Counted from the first letter of the stretch, positions 1 through 7,043 are shown. The stretch is DNA of 25,231 nucleotides from JAYGED01 sp046582565 (GCA_046582565.1 JAYGED010000129.1:1-25231); one strand, 5' to 3'. A program made the numbers and translations. Notes: generated from the letters alone by a model not told the origin.

Positions 1-358
1 TGGGCCCGTCGATCAGACCGATGCCGAAATAGCCCAGGCTGCCCTCGAAATAGAGCTGCAGGCGGTTGAGAATGCCGACCCCGAGGGAATGCTTGGCCAG
101 CGGGTTCTTGATCACGATGGTGCCATGGCCGTCGGCCATCAAGGCGCGGATTTTCAGGTTGACCTCGCTGGCGGTCATCTCGGCGGCGTCGACTTCGGCT
201 CGCTTGTTGAAATCGACCACAAAGGCCCCCGCATAGAGGAAATTATCTTCCTCCGTGGGCGAGAAGAAAACCTGTTGGGTACGCCCGGCTAGCTGCTCGG
301 TATGCATACCCATTTCGTGGGATTTATCGTCCCGGGAATTATTGTCTAAGTGTGCCAT
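1..358 (-). CDS. glxC: GlxC-like glutamate synthase GXGXG-domain protein (5' part, runs off left edge)
   Basis: An open frame runs leftwards from an ATG at 356-358 to the window edge without a stop, so about 119 N-terminal residues are visible. It begins MAHLDNNSRDD and continues through LYAGAFVVDFNKR, KIRALMADGHGTIVIKNP and LYFEGSLGYFGIGLIDGP. This matches the GXGXG (glutamate synthase alpha C-terminal) subunit called GlxC, or MgsB in N-methylglutamate synthase. Its start overlaps the end of the glxB-like gene by 13 bp, so the two are translationally coupled. By analogy it forms a three-part glutamate-synthase-like enzyme with the upstream amidotransferase and a GlxD/MgsC flavoprotein expected just left of the window. 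The family call rests on the visible N-terminal part and the neighbour; the C-terminal beta-helix is not visible. Confidence 0.8.
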   Translation of the reverse strand, partial: MAHLDNNSRDDKSHEMGMHTEQLAGRTQQVFFSPTEEDNFLYAGAFVVDFNKRAEVDAAEMTASEVNLKIRALMADGHGTIVIKNPLAKHSLGVGILNRLQLYFEGSLGYFGIGLIDGP

Positions 359-1281
359 ACGCGCACCTCTCCTTCATAGGGGTCTGTTGTATCGATTTCT
401 TCGGGGAAGATGCTGCGGATGGCCACTTCCTCCGAGGCCAGGGCGATGAAATCGTCGCTCTCGTAGAGCACCATGGGCTTGGCCGCCATGACGTCCTTGG
501 CCATGCCCAGGCTGTCGTGGGTGGCGACCAGGTAGGTGAACACGCCGTCGAGCTCGGTGATCGAATCCTGCATTGCCTCTTCGAGCGGCTGGCCGCGGCT
601 TTGGCGGTCGGCGATATAGACGGCGATGAGCTCGCTATCGCAGTTCGACACGAAGCGGTGGCCGCGATGCTCAAGCGCACGGCGGCTCTTCCAATAGTTG
701 GTGAGCTGGCCGTTGTGGACCACCGCGATGTCGCGGAAGGGATAGGCCCAATAGGGGTGGGCGGAGCGGATATCCACGTCGGATTCGGTGGCCATGCGGG
801 TATGGCCGATGGCGTGGGTGCCGGTGAAATCGCTGAGGCCGTATTGCTCGACTACCCGGCTCGCGTCGCCCAGGTCCTTGATCAGCTCCAGGGCGTCGCC
901 GATGGAGAGAATTTCGGCGCCCTCCACATCCTCGATGTAATCGGCGAACCGCTTGAGATCGCCGTCAAATTTGATGTGATAGCGCAGGGCATAATCGGTG
1001 ACCTGTTCTGCCTTGACGATCTCGCCGCCCATGGATTCGATGCGCTTGTCGACCTCGGCGCGGCGCGAAACCAGCTTGTCGATGATGGCGAAGCCGTGCC
1101 GGGCTTCTTCCTGCTCGGCGACCTTGAAGCGCATGATCAGTTCGCCCGACGTCGGCACACCATAGATGGCGAAGCCGGTCGAGTCGGGGCCGCGATGTCG
1201 GAGCGACTGCAACATCGACGACATCTCGCCGCCGATGTTCCCGGTCGCGCCGCGATGGATGATCCCGGCAATTCCACACAT
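346..1281 (-). CDS. glxB: Class II glutamine amidotransferase, GlxB/MgsA type
   Basis: This 311-residue protein starts MCGIAGIIHRG, so Cys2 becomes the N-terminal nucleophile after Met removal, the hallmark of class II (Ntn) glutamine amidotransferases. Further family landmarks are LRHRGPDSTG near residue 30, GHTRMATESDVD and HPYWAYPFRDIAVVHNGQLTNY in the middle, and NCDSELIAVYIAD after that. It should release ammonia from glutamine, or handle the equivalent glutamyl group, for a split glutamate-synthase-like complex with GlxC and GlxD. The start has a good ribosome-binding site (AAGGAG at 1291-1296 in minus orientation). The gene lies 155 bp downstream of the GlnT-like gene and overlaps glxC by 13 bp. 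In N-methylglutamate synthase the same subunit is called MgsA; which reaction applies here cannot be decided from sequence. Confidence 0.88.
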   Translation of the reverse strand: MCGIAGIIHRGATGNIGGEMSSMLQSLRHRGPDSTGFAIYGVPTSGELIMRFKVAEQEEARHGFAIIDKLVSRRAEVDKRIESMGGEIVKAEQVTDYALRYHIKFDGDLKRFADYIEDVEGAEILSIGDALELIKDLGDASRVVEQYGLSDFTGTHAIGHTRMATESDVDIRSAHPYWAYPFRDIAVVHNGQLTNYWKSRRALEHRGHRFVSNCDSELIAVYIADRQSRGQPLEEAMQDSITELDGVFTYLVATHDSLGMAKDVMAAKPMVLYESDDFIALASEEVAIRSIFPEEIDTTDPYEGEVRVWHT

Positions 1282-1436
1282 GTATTTCTTCTCCTTACAT
1301 CTTTTCCCGTTTGATCGATAAGACGATCAAACAACGTTCAAACGCCACGCAGGCTTTACGCCCGCTGCGCGGCGGATTGCAGCATCTGCTGCAATCAGGC
1401 AATTCAAATTTGAAAGAGTTTTCAAACATGAAGTGC
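1282..1436 (-). promoter_or_regulatory. Hairpin-rich intergenic leader before glxB
   Basis: The 155-nt gap contains four inverted repeats. Read along the minus-strand transcript they are: 7-bp arms TTTGAAA/TTTCAAA with a 4-nt loop (1409-1426, overlapping the 12-bp palindrome TTCAAATTTGAA at 1403-1414); 10-bp arms GATTGCAGCA/TGCTGCAATC around 2 nt (1375-1396); a 6-bp stem GCGGGC/GCCTGC with one G-U pair (1349-1365); and 9-bp arms GTTTGATCG/CGATCAAAC with a 6-nt loop (1309-1332). The last ends 12 nt before the glxB ribosome-binding site. None is followed by a T-run, so these are not ordinary terminators. A structured leader RNA or a cluster of protein-binding palindromes is possible; I do not recognise a known riboswitch. 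Confidence 0.45.
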
Positions 1437-2912
1437 CTACGGCAGGCAGTCCCAATAGGTCTGCAGATCCCACTCTGTGACGGTGGCGTTGTACTTCTCC
1501 CATTCGTCGCGCTTGTAGTGTTCAAATACTCTGTACATTTCGTCGGGCAGGGCCGACTTCACTACCTCGTTGTCCGCCATGCGGTCGAGGGCCTCGCCAA
1601 GCGACATGGGCAGCTTGGTGACCTGCTTGCCGGCCTCCATGGCTTCATAGATGTTGCGTTCCTCCGGCTCGCCCGGATCGAGGTTGCGGGTGATGCCGTC
1701 GTCGAACACCTTGAGCAGGGCGGCGCCGAGCAGGTAGGGATTGACCATAGAATCGACCGAGCGGTATTCGAACCGTCCGGGCGCCGAGATGCGCAGGGCG
1801 CAGGTTCGGTTCTGATAGCCCCAGTCGGCGAACACCGGCGCCCAGAAGCCGGTGTCCCACAGGCGGCGGTAGGAATTCACCGTCGAGGAGCCAAGCGCCG
1901 TCAGGGCGCCGACATGCTCCATGACGCCGCCGACGCATTGCAGGCCGATCGGCCCCGGCTTGCGCTCGTCGAGGGACGGGTCGGGCATGAAGGTGTTTTC
2001 GCCGCCCTTGAGATGGGCATAGACGCCGTCGAGGCCGGGCCGGGAATCCAGATGGGGGGTGTTGACCAGCTCTTCCTCGCCGCCGCGCCACAGAGACATA
2101 TTGTGATGGCAGCCGTTGGCCGAGACGCCCATGAAGGGCTTCGCCATGAAGCAGGCGATCAGGTTGTTCTCGCGCGCCACCTGGGCGCAGATCTGGCGAT
2201 AGGTGGTGAGCCGGTCGCTGTTGCGCATGGGCTCGTCGAACATCCAGTTCAGCTCAAGCTGGCCCGGCGCGTCCTCATGGTCGCCCTGGATCATGTCGAG
2301 GCCCATGGCCTGGGAATATTCGATGACCTGCATGAACACCGGGCGCAGGCTCTCGAACTGGTCGATGTGATAGCAGTTGGGCTTGGAGAAGCCGCCGTCG
2401 GGCAGGCCGTCCTCGCCCTTCTTGAGCCACATCATCTCGGGCTCGGTGCCGATGCGCAGATGCAGGCCGTCGTGCTTGGCCTTGAATTCTTCGTGGATGA
2501 TGCGCAGGTTGCCACGGCAATCGGAGGTCAGATGGCCGCCCGGGTTCTCCCGCTCCTCGCGATTGCGAAAGCAAGTGCAGAACACCCGCGCAACCCGCTT
2601 GTCCCAGGGCAGCTGGCAGAAGGTTTCAGGATCAGGGATGCCGACCAGTTCGGAAGACTCGGGGCCGTAACCGATGTACTTGCCGTGGCGATCGACGAAC
2701 AGGTTGGCGGTCGAACCGTAGACCAGTTGGAAACCGCGACCGGCGATGGCTTCCCAATGGTCGGCGGGAATGCCCTTGCCGACGATGCGGCCGGTTACCG
2801 AAATGAATTGATAATAGATATAGGTAATGCCGAGTTCTTTGATTTTGGAACGCACCTGCTTGACCAGGTCGTCGCGACCTTCTGCACCCACATGGGCTTC
2901 GAGATCAGTCAT
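1437..2912 (-). CDS. glnT: GlnT-type glutamine synthetase-like ligase (possible gamma-glutamyl-amine synthetase)
   Basis: This 491-residue protein belongs to the glutamine synthetase superfamily. The N-terminal beta-grasp region includes ITYIYYQFISVTGRIVGKG (about residues 29-47). The catalytic domain shows GTEPEMMWL, DHEDAPGQLELNW, ANGCHHNMSLW and APGRFEYRS, which correspond to the metal-binding glutamates, the ATP/glutamate histidine and the substrate arginine. The start has a GGGAG site at normal spacing. It sits between a DAO-family oxidoreductase (29-bp gap) and glxBC, the arrangement seen for rhizobial glnT-glx loci and similar to gmaS-mgs loci of methylamine users. Such proteins ligate glutamate to ammonia or an amine. 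GmaS activity (gamma-glutamylmethylamide) is an attractive inference, but the substrate is not readable from sequence. Confidence 0.82.
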   Translation of the reverse strand: MTDLEAHVGAEGRDDLVKQVRSKIKELGITYIYYQFISVTGRIVGKGIPADHWEAIAGRGFQLVYGSTANLFVDRHGKYIGYGPESSELVGIPDPETFCQLPWDKRVARVFCTCFRNREERENPGGHLTSDCRGNLRIIHEEFKAKHDGLHLRIGTEPEMMWLKKGEDGLPDGGFSKPNCYHIDQFESLRPVFMQVIEYSQAMGLDMIQGDHEDAPGQLELNWMFDEPMRNSDRLTTYRQICAQVARENNLIACFMAKPFMGVSANGCHHNMSLWRGGEEELVNTPHLDSRPGLDGVYAHLKGGENTFMPDPSLDERKPGPIGLQCVGGVMEHVGALTALGSSTVNSYRRLWDTGFWAPVFADWGYQNRTCALRISAPGRFEYRSVDSMVNPYLLGAALLKVFDDGITRNLDPGEPEERNIYEAMEAGKQVTKLPMSLGEALDRMADNEVVKSALPDEMYRVFEHYKRDEWEKYNATVTEWDLQTYWDCLP

Positions 2913-2941
2913 TGGTTTTTATCTCCCTGCTTGATGTGCGC

Positions 2942-4279
2942 TTAGCTCCATGGGAAGGGGCTGCTGGATACCGGATGCAGCTTGCCTTCGGCGTAGCGCG
3001 ATAGACGGAACGGTTCGAGTAGCCGGCTAGTTTCCCCCATAATCTCGGCGGCGACCAGCTTGCCGACGCCGATCATTTTAAAGCCGTGGTTCGAATCGGC
3101 AATGATGTGGCAATTCTGATGAAATACATCGATCACCGGGAAGCTGTCGGGCGTGAAACAGCCGATGCCCCCCGAGGGCTCTTTTTTCCACTTGCTGATC
3201 TGGCCGGAAAAACGCTCCTGACAAAAGGCCAGGGCCGAACACCACATATGGGCGAATTCGTCATCGACGATGAACTCGGGCGATTCCGGGCCGTAGGGGT
3301 CGACCTGGACCTCTGACACCGGCTTATCGACCTTATAGGGCATGGCGCCGCCCTGGATGCCGCCGAAATTCGTGTCGGGCTTGTAGTAGATGCCCCACAG
3401 CTCGTCCTTGATCAGCGAGCCGTCGATGTCGGAATAGAGGGGCGCGTCCGTATCCACATGGATGACCGGCGGCATCTTGCCGTCGTTGGTTTTCTGCAAA
3501 TCCGGATCGACCCCGAGGGTGCCTTCCTCGAGGCACCAGTAACGCCACATATCGATATCGTTGTGGATGGTCCCATCGCGGCCCTTGATATCGACGCTTT
3601 TGGGTAGATCGAGCATTTCCCAAAAGCTGTTCATCCAGGGGCCGGCGCCGATCACCACCGCCTCGCAGGCAATGGCGCCGCGCTCGGTTTCGACGGCGAC
3701 GATAGCCCCGCCGGATCGTTTGAAGCCGGTCACCGTAACGCCGGTGAGGATGCGCACGCCCTCGCCCTCGGCCTTGGCCGCCAGGCCGAGCATGGCCGCC
3801 ATGTTGTTGGCGTAGCCGCCCGGTTTTTCATGGAGTACCGAGGTGATGCCCTGGGCGCGCCAGTCGGAGAACATACCCTTCATATATTTGTCGCAGTCGT
3901 CGGCGCCCTCGATGAACACCGATTCGTAGCCGATGGCCTGCTGTTGCTGATAAATCGAGGCGACGTCTTCATGCATGGACTCGGGGCTGATCTGCATGTA
4001 GCCGACGGTATGAAAATGATAAGCCTCCGCGTCGTCCGCCCAGATCGCGGCACTATGGGCCATCAACTCGCGCATGGCGGGCTGGTAATAATTATTGCGC
4101 ACCACGCCGCAGGCGATGCCGCTGGCGCCGCCGCCGATGCCGGCCTTGTCGATGACCAGAATGTCGCTGCCATCGCCGCGCCCGCGCGCGCTTAGCTCCA
4201 GCGCCAGATGATAGGCGGTGCTCAGGCCGTGAACGCCGGCGCCGACGATGACGTATTTTGCCTGTTCTGGAAAAGCCAA
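2942..4279 (-). CDS. FAD-dependent oxidoreductase, DAO family (sarcosine oxidase beta-like)
   Basis: The N-terminal dinucleotide-binding motif VIVGAGVHGLSTAYHLA lies at about residues 9-25, followed by VIDKAGIGGGASGIACG. The C-terminal part has GGIGCFTPDSFPVID and ADSNHGFKMIGVGKLVAAE, typical of DAO-family FAD enzymes that oxidise N-methyl or other secondary amino acids. I place the start at the TTG at 4277-4279, because AAAGGAG (4288-4294, minus orientation) sits 8 nt upstream of it; a longer in-frame TTG start at 4321 has no such site and would overlap the operator-like palindrome. This gives 445 residues. It is the first gene of the leftward glnT-glx cluster and diverges from a GntR regulator. 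It resembles MgdA/SoxB, but no SoxD, SoxA or SoxG partner is present nearby, so it may be single-subunit or act on another glutamyl-amine. Confidence 0.78.
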   Translation of the reverse strand: MAFPEQAKYVIVGAGVHGLSTAYHLALELSARGRGDGSDILVIDKAGIGGGASGIACGVVRNNYYQPAMRELMAHSAAIWADDAEAYHFHTVGYMQISPESMHEDVASIYQQQQAIGYESVFIEGADDCDKYMKGMFSDWRAQGITSVLHEKPGGYANNMAAMLGLAAKAEGEGVRILTGVTVTGFKRSGGAIVAVETERGAIACEAVVIGAGPWMNSFWEMLDLPKSVDIKGRDGTIHNDIDMWRYWCLEEGTLGVDPDLQKTNDGKMPPVIHVDTDAPLYSDIDGSLIKDELWGIYYKPDTNFGGIQGGAMPYKVDKPVSEVQVDPYGPESPEFIVDDEFAHMWCSALAFCQERFSGQISKWKKEPSGGIGCFTPDSFPVIDVFHQNCHIIADSNHGFKMIGVGKLVAAEIMGETSRLLEPFRLSRYAEGKLHPVSSSPFPWS

Positions 4280-4287
4280 GGCGCGAT

Positions 4288-4294
4288 CTCCTTT
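4288..4294 (-). promoter_or_regulatory. Ribosome-binding site fixing the DAO-gene start
   Basis: AAAGGAG in minus orientation, 8 nt before TTG 4277-4279. It lies inside the longer possible reading frame and favours the shorter protein beginning (M)AFPEQAKYVIVGAG. Confidence 0.65.
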
Positions 4295-4324
4295 AACGGT
4301 TGTCTCAGTAAGAGTAACCAATTA

Positions 4325-4340
4325 TAGTCCAATTTGACCA
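4325..4340. promoter_or_regulatory. Candidate GntR operator between divergent genes
   Basis: The 16-bp imperfect palindrome follows the pattern TnGTCnAATTnGACnA, centred between the DAO gene and the divergent gntR-like gene. Its position and symmetry fit an operator for autoregulation and control of the glnT-glx operon. The GT/AC spacing is wider than in the classical FadR site, so this is inference from position. Confidence 0.45.
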
Positions 4341-4368
4341 ATTCATTCTATTGGAAACCGCAAAGGCG

Positions 4369-5082
4369 ATGGTGTCAAGAAGAAGCCGAACAGAGAGCGC
4401 CATTACGAACAGCTTACCCGACGTTCGCGGCGCCGCGGCAGTTGCCGCCTATCTGCGCCGGGCAATTCTGGACGGTATCTATCTGTTTGGCGAGCGCCTT
4501 CCCGCCGAGCGGCAGCTCGCCGAGGCCGTCAAATGCTCGCGCGGTACGATCCGCGAGGCGCTGCGCGTCCTCGACGAAGATAACATGGTCTCCCGGCGCC
4601 GGGGCAGCGGCACCTATGTACGCTATCGGGCCGAGAGCGCCGGAGACGAGGTCGCCGAGATTACCAATCCGCTTGAATTGATCGATGTGCGCCTTGCCGT
4701 GGAGCCGGAAATGGCGCGCCTGGCATCAATCAACGCAACGGCCAAGGATTTCGACGCCCTCGAGGCGGTTCTGGATGCGCTCGAATCCGCCGGCGACGAC
4801 GCCAATCAATTCACCAAATGGGATCGCCGCTTTCACCAGCTACTCGCCGACGCCAGCCACAATCCATTGATGGCGTCGATCTATCGCCACATCAATCATG
4901 TGCGCGGCCATGCCCAATGGAGCGCCATGAAAGACAAGATCCTGACCCGGGAGCGGATCGCTGAATACAATCGCCAGCACCGCAAACTCTGCCAGGCTCT
5001 AATTCTTCGTGACGGCGAGCGGGCGGTGGCCATAATTACCGAGCATCTCGACAAGGCGCGCCGCGATCTTCTGGACAGTTAG
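4369..5082 (+). CDS. GntR-family transcriptional regulator, FCD (FadR) subfamily
   Basis: A winged helix occupies about residues 20-90: LRRAILDGIYLFGERLPAERQLAEAV leads into the recognition helix SRGTIREALRVLDEDN and the wing SRRRGSGTYV. The C-terminal all-helical FCD ligand domain keeps the expected polar positions: D and H in DRRFHQLLADASHNPLM, H in NRQHRKLCQAL and H in ITEHLDKAR, which usually coordinate a metal near the ligand. Start chosen at ATG 4369 (237 residues); a TTG at 4351 is possible. It diverges from the DAO-glnT-glxBC operon across a short region with a palindrome, so it probably senses the amine or amino-acid substrate of that pathway. Repressor or activator action cannot be told. 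Confidence 0.85.
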   Translation: MVSRRSRTESAITNSLPDVRGAAAVAAYLRRAILDGIYLFGERLPAERQLAEAVKCSRGTIREALRVLDEDNMVSRRRGSGTYVRYRAESAGDEVAEITNPLELIDVRLAVEPEMARLASINATAKDFDALEAVLDALESAGDDANQFTKWDRRFHQLLADASHNPLMASIYRHINHVRGHAQWSAMKDKILTRERIAEYNRQHRKLCQALILRDGERAVAIITEHLDKARRDLLDS

Positions 5083-5093
5083 AGCATGCTCTA
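5080..5093. repeat. 14-bp perfect palindrome at the gntR stop
   Basis: TAGAGCATGCTCTA includes the TAG stop codon of the GntR gene. No T-run follows, so an intrinsic terminator is unlikely; it could be a protein site or a 3'-end hairpin. Confidence 0.4.
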
Positions 5094-5174
5094 GGTCAGC
5101 AGCTAGCCGTAACCCAAGGCTGTTGCACAGTAATTCAGATGTCGCTCCGATAGGTAATTCGAGGCGCAAATATC

Positions 5175-5196
5175 TATCCACGGAAGCTGTGGATAA
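5175..5196. promoter_or_regulatory. DnaA box in an inverted repeat
   Basis: TGTGGATAA at 5188-5196 is a perfect 9-mer DnaA box (TTATCCACA on the other strand). A second, inverted site TATCCAC at 5175-5181 pairs with GTGGATA at 5189-5195 across 7 bp. A weaker relative, TGTGCACAA, lies at 5380-5388. This region (5083-5443) has no convincing gene. It could be DnaA-controlled DNA or an origin-like element, but neighbours typical of oriC are absent. Confidence 0.45.
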
Positions 5197-5254
5197 GTTT
5201 GTCGAAAACCGTCACGAAAAGAGCCAGATGGCGCATCTCCCTTGATTTGCCACG

Positions 5255-5288
5255 TGATTGCCTAAAAAATAGGCAAATTTGGTAATCA
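5255..5288. repeat. Nested inverted repeats in AT-rich DNA
   Basis: Inner arms TTGCCTA (5258-5264) and TAGGCAA (5270-5276) flank AAAAA. Outer arms TGATTGCC (5255-5262) and GGTAATCA (5281-5288) match at 7 of 8 positions. This is the most AT-rich part of the gap between gntR and folB. Use as a binding site or an unwinding element is speculative. Confidence 0.4.
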
Positions 5289-5294
5289 TTTGTT

Positions 5295-5324
5295 TTGACA
5301 CTATTTTTCAATGTCAAATAGAAT
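5295..5324 (+). promoter_or_regulatory. Orphan sigma70-type promoter
   Basis: TTGACA (5295-5300), an 18-bp spacer and TAGAAT (5319-5324) match the consensus at 6/6 and 5/6. TGTCAA at 5312-5317 makes an inverted repeat with the -35 box. No annotated gene follows on this strand: the next gene, folB, is convergent. The only downstream reading frame is a 27-codon one (5341-5424, Arg- and Cys-rich) with no clear ribosome-binding site. A small RNA or a folB antisense transcript is possible. Confidence 0.45.
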
Positions 5325-5443
5325 CATACGTGGGTTTGTCATGCCTTTACGGCGCGCCCGGCCCTGCCAATCGTGGTGCTGTGCACAAATAAAGAGAAGG
5401 CGGCTAAGAGGCGGCTATGATTGAGAAACTTGTTACAGCTCTG

Positions 5444-5854
5444 TTACAGCCGCGAGGCGATGCGCTCGATCTCGATACCGGTGCTTGCGGCTTGGGTGAA
5501 GGCTTCGAGTTTTTCGACTCTGATCTTGGCGTTTGTCACCCGCGAGTCTGCCATGCAGAAGTCGCCAATCAGGTCGGCGAGGGTTTCCACCAGATTGATA
5601 TGCCCGGAATTGACGATCGCCTCGATACCGGCGATCAGGTCGTCATAGTCGATGACGTTGGCGATGCTATCCTCGACCGGCGCCAGGTCGCGCACGGTGA
5701 GATCGATATTGATGCGCACCCGCTGGTCGGCGTCCCGTTCGTGTTTATGGATACCGATCCAGCAGTCGAGTATCAGATCATGGATGAACATGCGCCGCGC
5801 CGGTTGCCCGTTGTTGGCACTTGGTATGGGGCGAAGGGGCGTGGGTTGCGGCAT
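5444..5854 (-). CDS. folB: Dihydroneopterin aldolase/epimerase family protein (FolB/FolX-like)
   Basis: This 136-residue protein has the FolB tunnelling fold landmarks: FIHDLILDCWIGIHKHERD with the conserved Glu, NVIDYDDLIAGI with the conserved Tyr, LVETLADLIGDFC, and IRVEKLEAF with the catalytic Lys. Start at ATG 5852-5854, preceded by GGAGG at 7-nt spacing; a longer in-frame start at 5917 would run into the upstream gene and is rejected. It follows a FolM-like reductase by 16 bp in a leftward operon. The enzyme would cleave or epimerise dihydroneopterin for folate, or in a FolX role feed tetrahydromonapterin synthesis. The FolM neighbour makes the latter a real alternative. Confidence 0.8.
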   Translation of the reverse strand: MPQPTPLRPIPSANNGQPARRMFIHDLILDCWIGIHKHERDADQRVRINIDLTVRDLAPVEDSIANVIDYDDLIAGIEAIVNSGHINLVETLADLIGDFCMADSRVTNAKIRVEKLEAFTQAASTGIEIERIASRL

Positions 5855-5870
5855 GTCTAAACCTCCGGCG

Positions 5871-6608
5871 TCAAAAGGCGGGAGTGGAATTAAGATGCTC
5901 GCCGCCGTCAAGCGCAATCATCTGACCGGTCATTGCCGGCGAGTCCAGTATAAAGCGCACCGCCGTGCAAATTTCATCGGGCGTGGTGCCGCGCCCTAAG
6001 GGCAGACGCGCACTGGTTTCGTCGAACTGGGCCTGGGATTGTCGCTTGCTGGGCAGGGCCGGGCCGGGGCCGATGCCGTTGACCCGCACCCGGGGCGCAC
6101 AGGCCAGGGCAAGAGTCTGGGTCAAGGTCCAGAGGCCCGCCTTGCTGGTGGTGTAGGAGAGAAAATCGGCGGACAGATTCCATACCCGCTGATCGAGCAT
6201 GTTGATGATATTGCCCGTACCGTCCGCACCCAGGCCGGCCATCAGGCCCTGGATCAGCACCAGGGGGGCGCGCAGATTGACCGCCATATGAGCGGACCAT
6301 GATGACGCGGTCGCACTCGCCAGGCCGTCGTTCTCGAACAGGGAGGCGTTATTGATCAGCAGGCTGGTGGTCCCCAGGGCCGCGTTGCATTGCGGGATCA
6401 AGGTCTCGACGGCGCCTTCGTCGGCGAGGTCGGCGGCCAGGGCGACCGCCTTGCCGCCATCGTTGAGGATTGCCTCGACCAGGGAATGCGCGTCATCAGC
6501 GGATTGGTGGTAATGCACTCCGATGGCCCATCCCCGGCTCGCCAGGTCCTGTGCCATGGCGCGCCCGATGCGGCGGCCGGCACCGGTGATGAGCGCCGTA
6601 CCCGGCAT
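5871..6608 (-). CDS. folM: SDR-family pteridine reductase-like protein (FolM-like)
   Basis: This 245-residue short-chain dehydrogenase has the N-terminal cofactor motif TGAGRRIGRAMAQ (about residues 8-20), where the Arg-containing TGxxRRIG form is typical of pteridine reductases and FolM. It continues with the NNAS motif at about 87-90. The active site region reads NMLDQRVWNLSADFLSYTTSK: an Asp takes the usual Ser place before the YxxxK pair, again as in PTR1/FolM. Gaps of 9 bp to the TerB-like gene and 16 bp to folB indicate one operon. It probably reduces dihydrofolate or dihydromonapterin with NADPH; pairing with FolB/FolX supports a pterin role over a generic SDR. Confidence 0.75.
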   Translation of the reverse strand: MPGTALITGAGRRIGRAMAQDLASRGWAIGVHYHQSADDAHSLVEAILNDGGKAVALAADLADEGAVETLIPQCNAALGTTSLLINNASLFENDGLASATASSWSAHMAVNLRAPLVLIQGLMAGLGADGTGNIINMLDQRVWNLSADFLSYTTSKAGLWTLTQTLALACAPRVRVNGIGPGPALPSKRQSQAQFDETSARLPLGRGTTPDEICTAVRFILDSPAMTGQMIALDGGEHLNSTPAF

Positions 6609-6617
6609 CCTGTGGCC

Positions 6618-7043
6618 TCAGACCGTGGTGTGACGGGCGCGGACGGCGCGCTCGATGGCCACCGTCACCAAGCGGTCGATCACCAGATGGTTGCGCAGCA
6701 TCTCAAGCAGGCGAAGCTCTTCCTGGTCGGCCACCAGGTCGGCGGCGACGACCTCACAGGCCAGCAGATAGGCGGTCTCGCGCAGACGATCAGGCAAGTT
6801 TGCACCGATGATTTTGACAACCGCTTCAAAGCCGCTATCGGCGCCCAGCAATTCGGCGCAGTCGGCGGTTGCCTGGGATAGCAGCTCGGTATCGTAGTCT
6901 TGAAACACTGGCAGGGTACGGATGATGTCGCTGATGACTGCAACCTCGACATCCGTCATGTCGCCGTCGGCGGCGGAAAGCAGCACCATGGAGTAGATCA
7001 GCGCGGTATGGTGAGAAACCATCAGGACCTCATATTTGGGCAT
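6618..7043 (-). CDS. TerB-family (tellurite resistance B-like) protein
   Basis: A 141-residue, mainly helical, acidic protein. It shows the duplicated TerB pattern: LLSAADGDMTDVEVAVISDII near residues 22-42 and VVAADLVADQEELRLLEMLR near 97-116, each with an acidic loop suited to metal binding. The function of stand-alone TerB proteins is unsettled; links to stress responses and membrane complexes are known for the family. It begins the operon terB-like, folM-like, folB. ATG at 7043 has no good ribosome-binding site; the in-frame ATG eight codons in, after TGAGGTCCTG, is an alternative. The 227 bp upstream to aprA show only a 10-bp palindrome AGATTAATCT at 7058-7067. Confidence 0.72.
   Translation of the reverse strand: MPKYEVLMVSHHTALIYSMVLLSAADGDMTDVEVAVISDIIRTLPVFQDYDTELLSQATADCAELLGADSGFEAVVKIIGANLPDRLRETAYLLACEVVAADLVADQEELRLLEMLRNHLVIDRLVTVAIERAVRARHTTV

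Noticed and set aside
352..1314. 320-residue plus-strand frame
   Set aside because: Antisense to glxB, which has the catalytic Cys2 and family motifs.
1311..2945. 544-residue plus-strand open frame
   Set aside because: It is exactly antisense to the glnT-like gene, shows low-complexity His/Gly/Ala/Val composition and no domain motifs; an artefact of GC-rich codon use.
5083..5443. Chromosomal replication origin
   Set aside because: Only one perfect DnaA box and no dnaA, hemE or par genes nearby; kept as an observation, not called as an origin.
5417..5860. 147-residue plus-strand frame beginning after a purine-rich stretch
   Set aside because: It is antisense to folB over nearly its whole length and has no family features.
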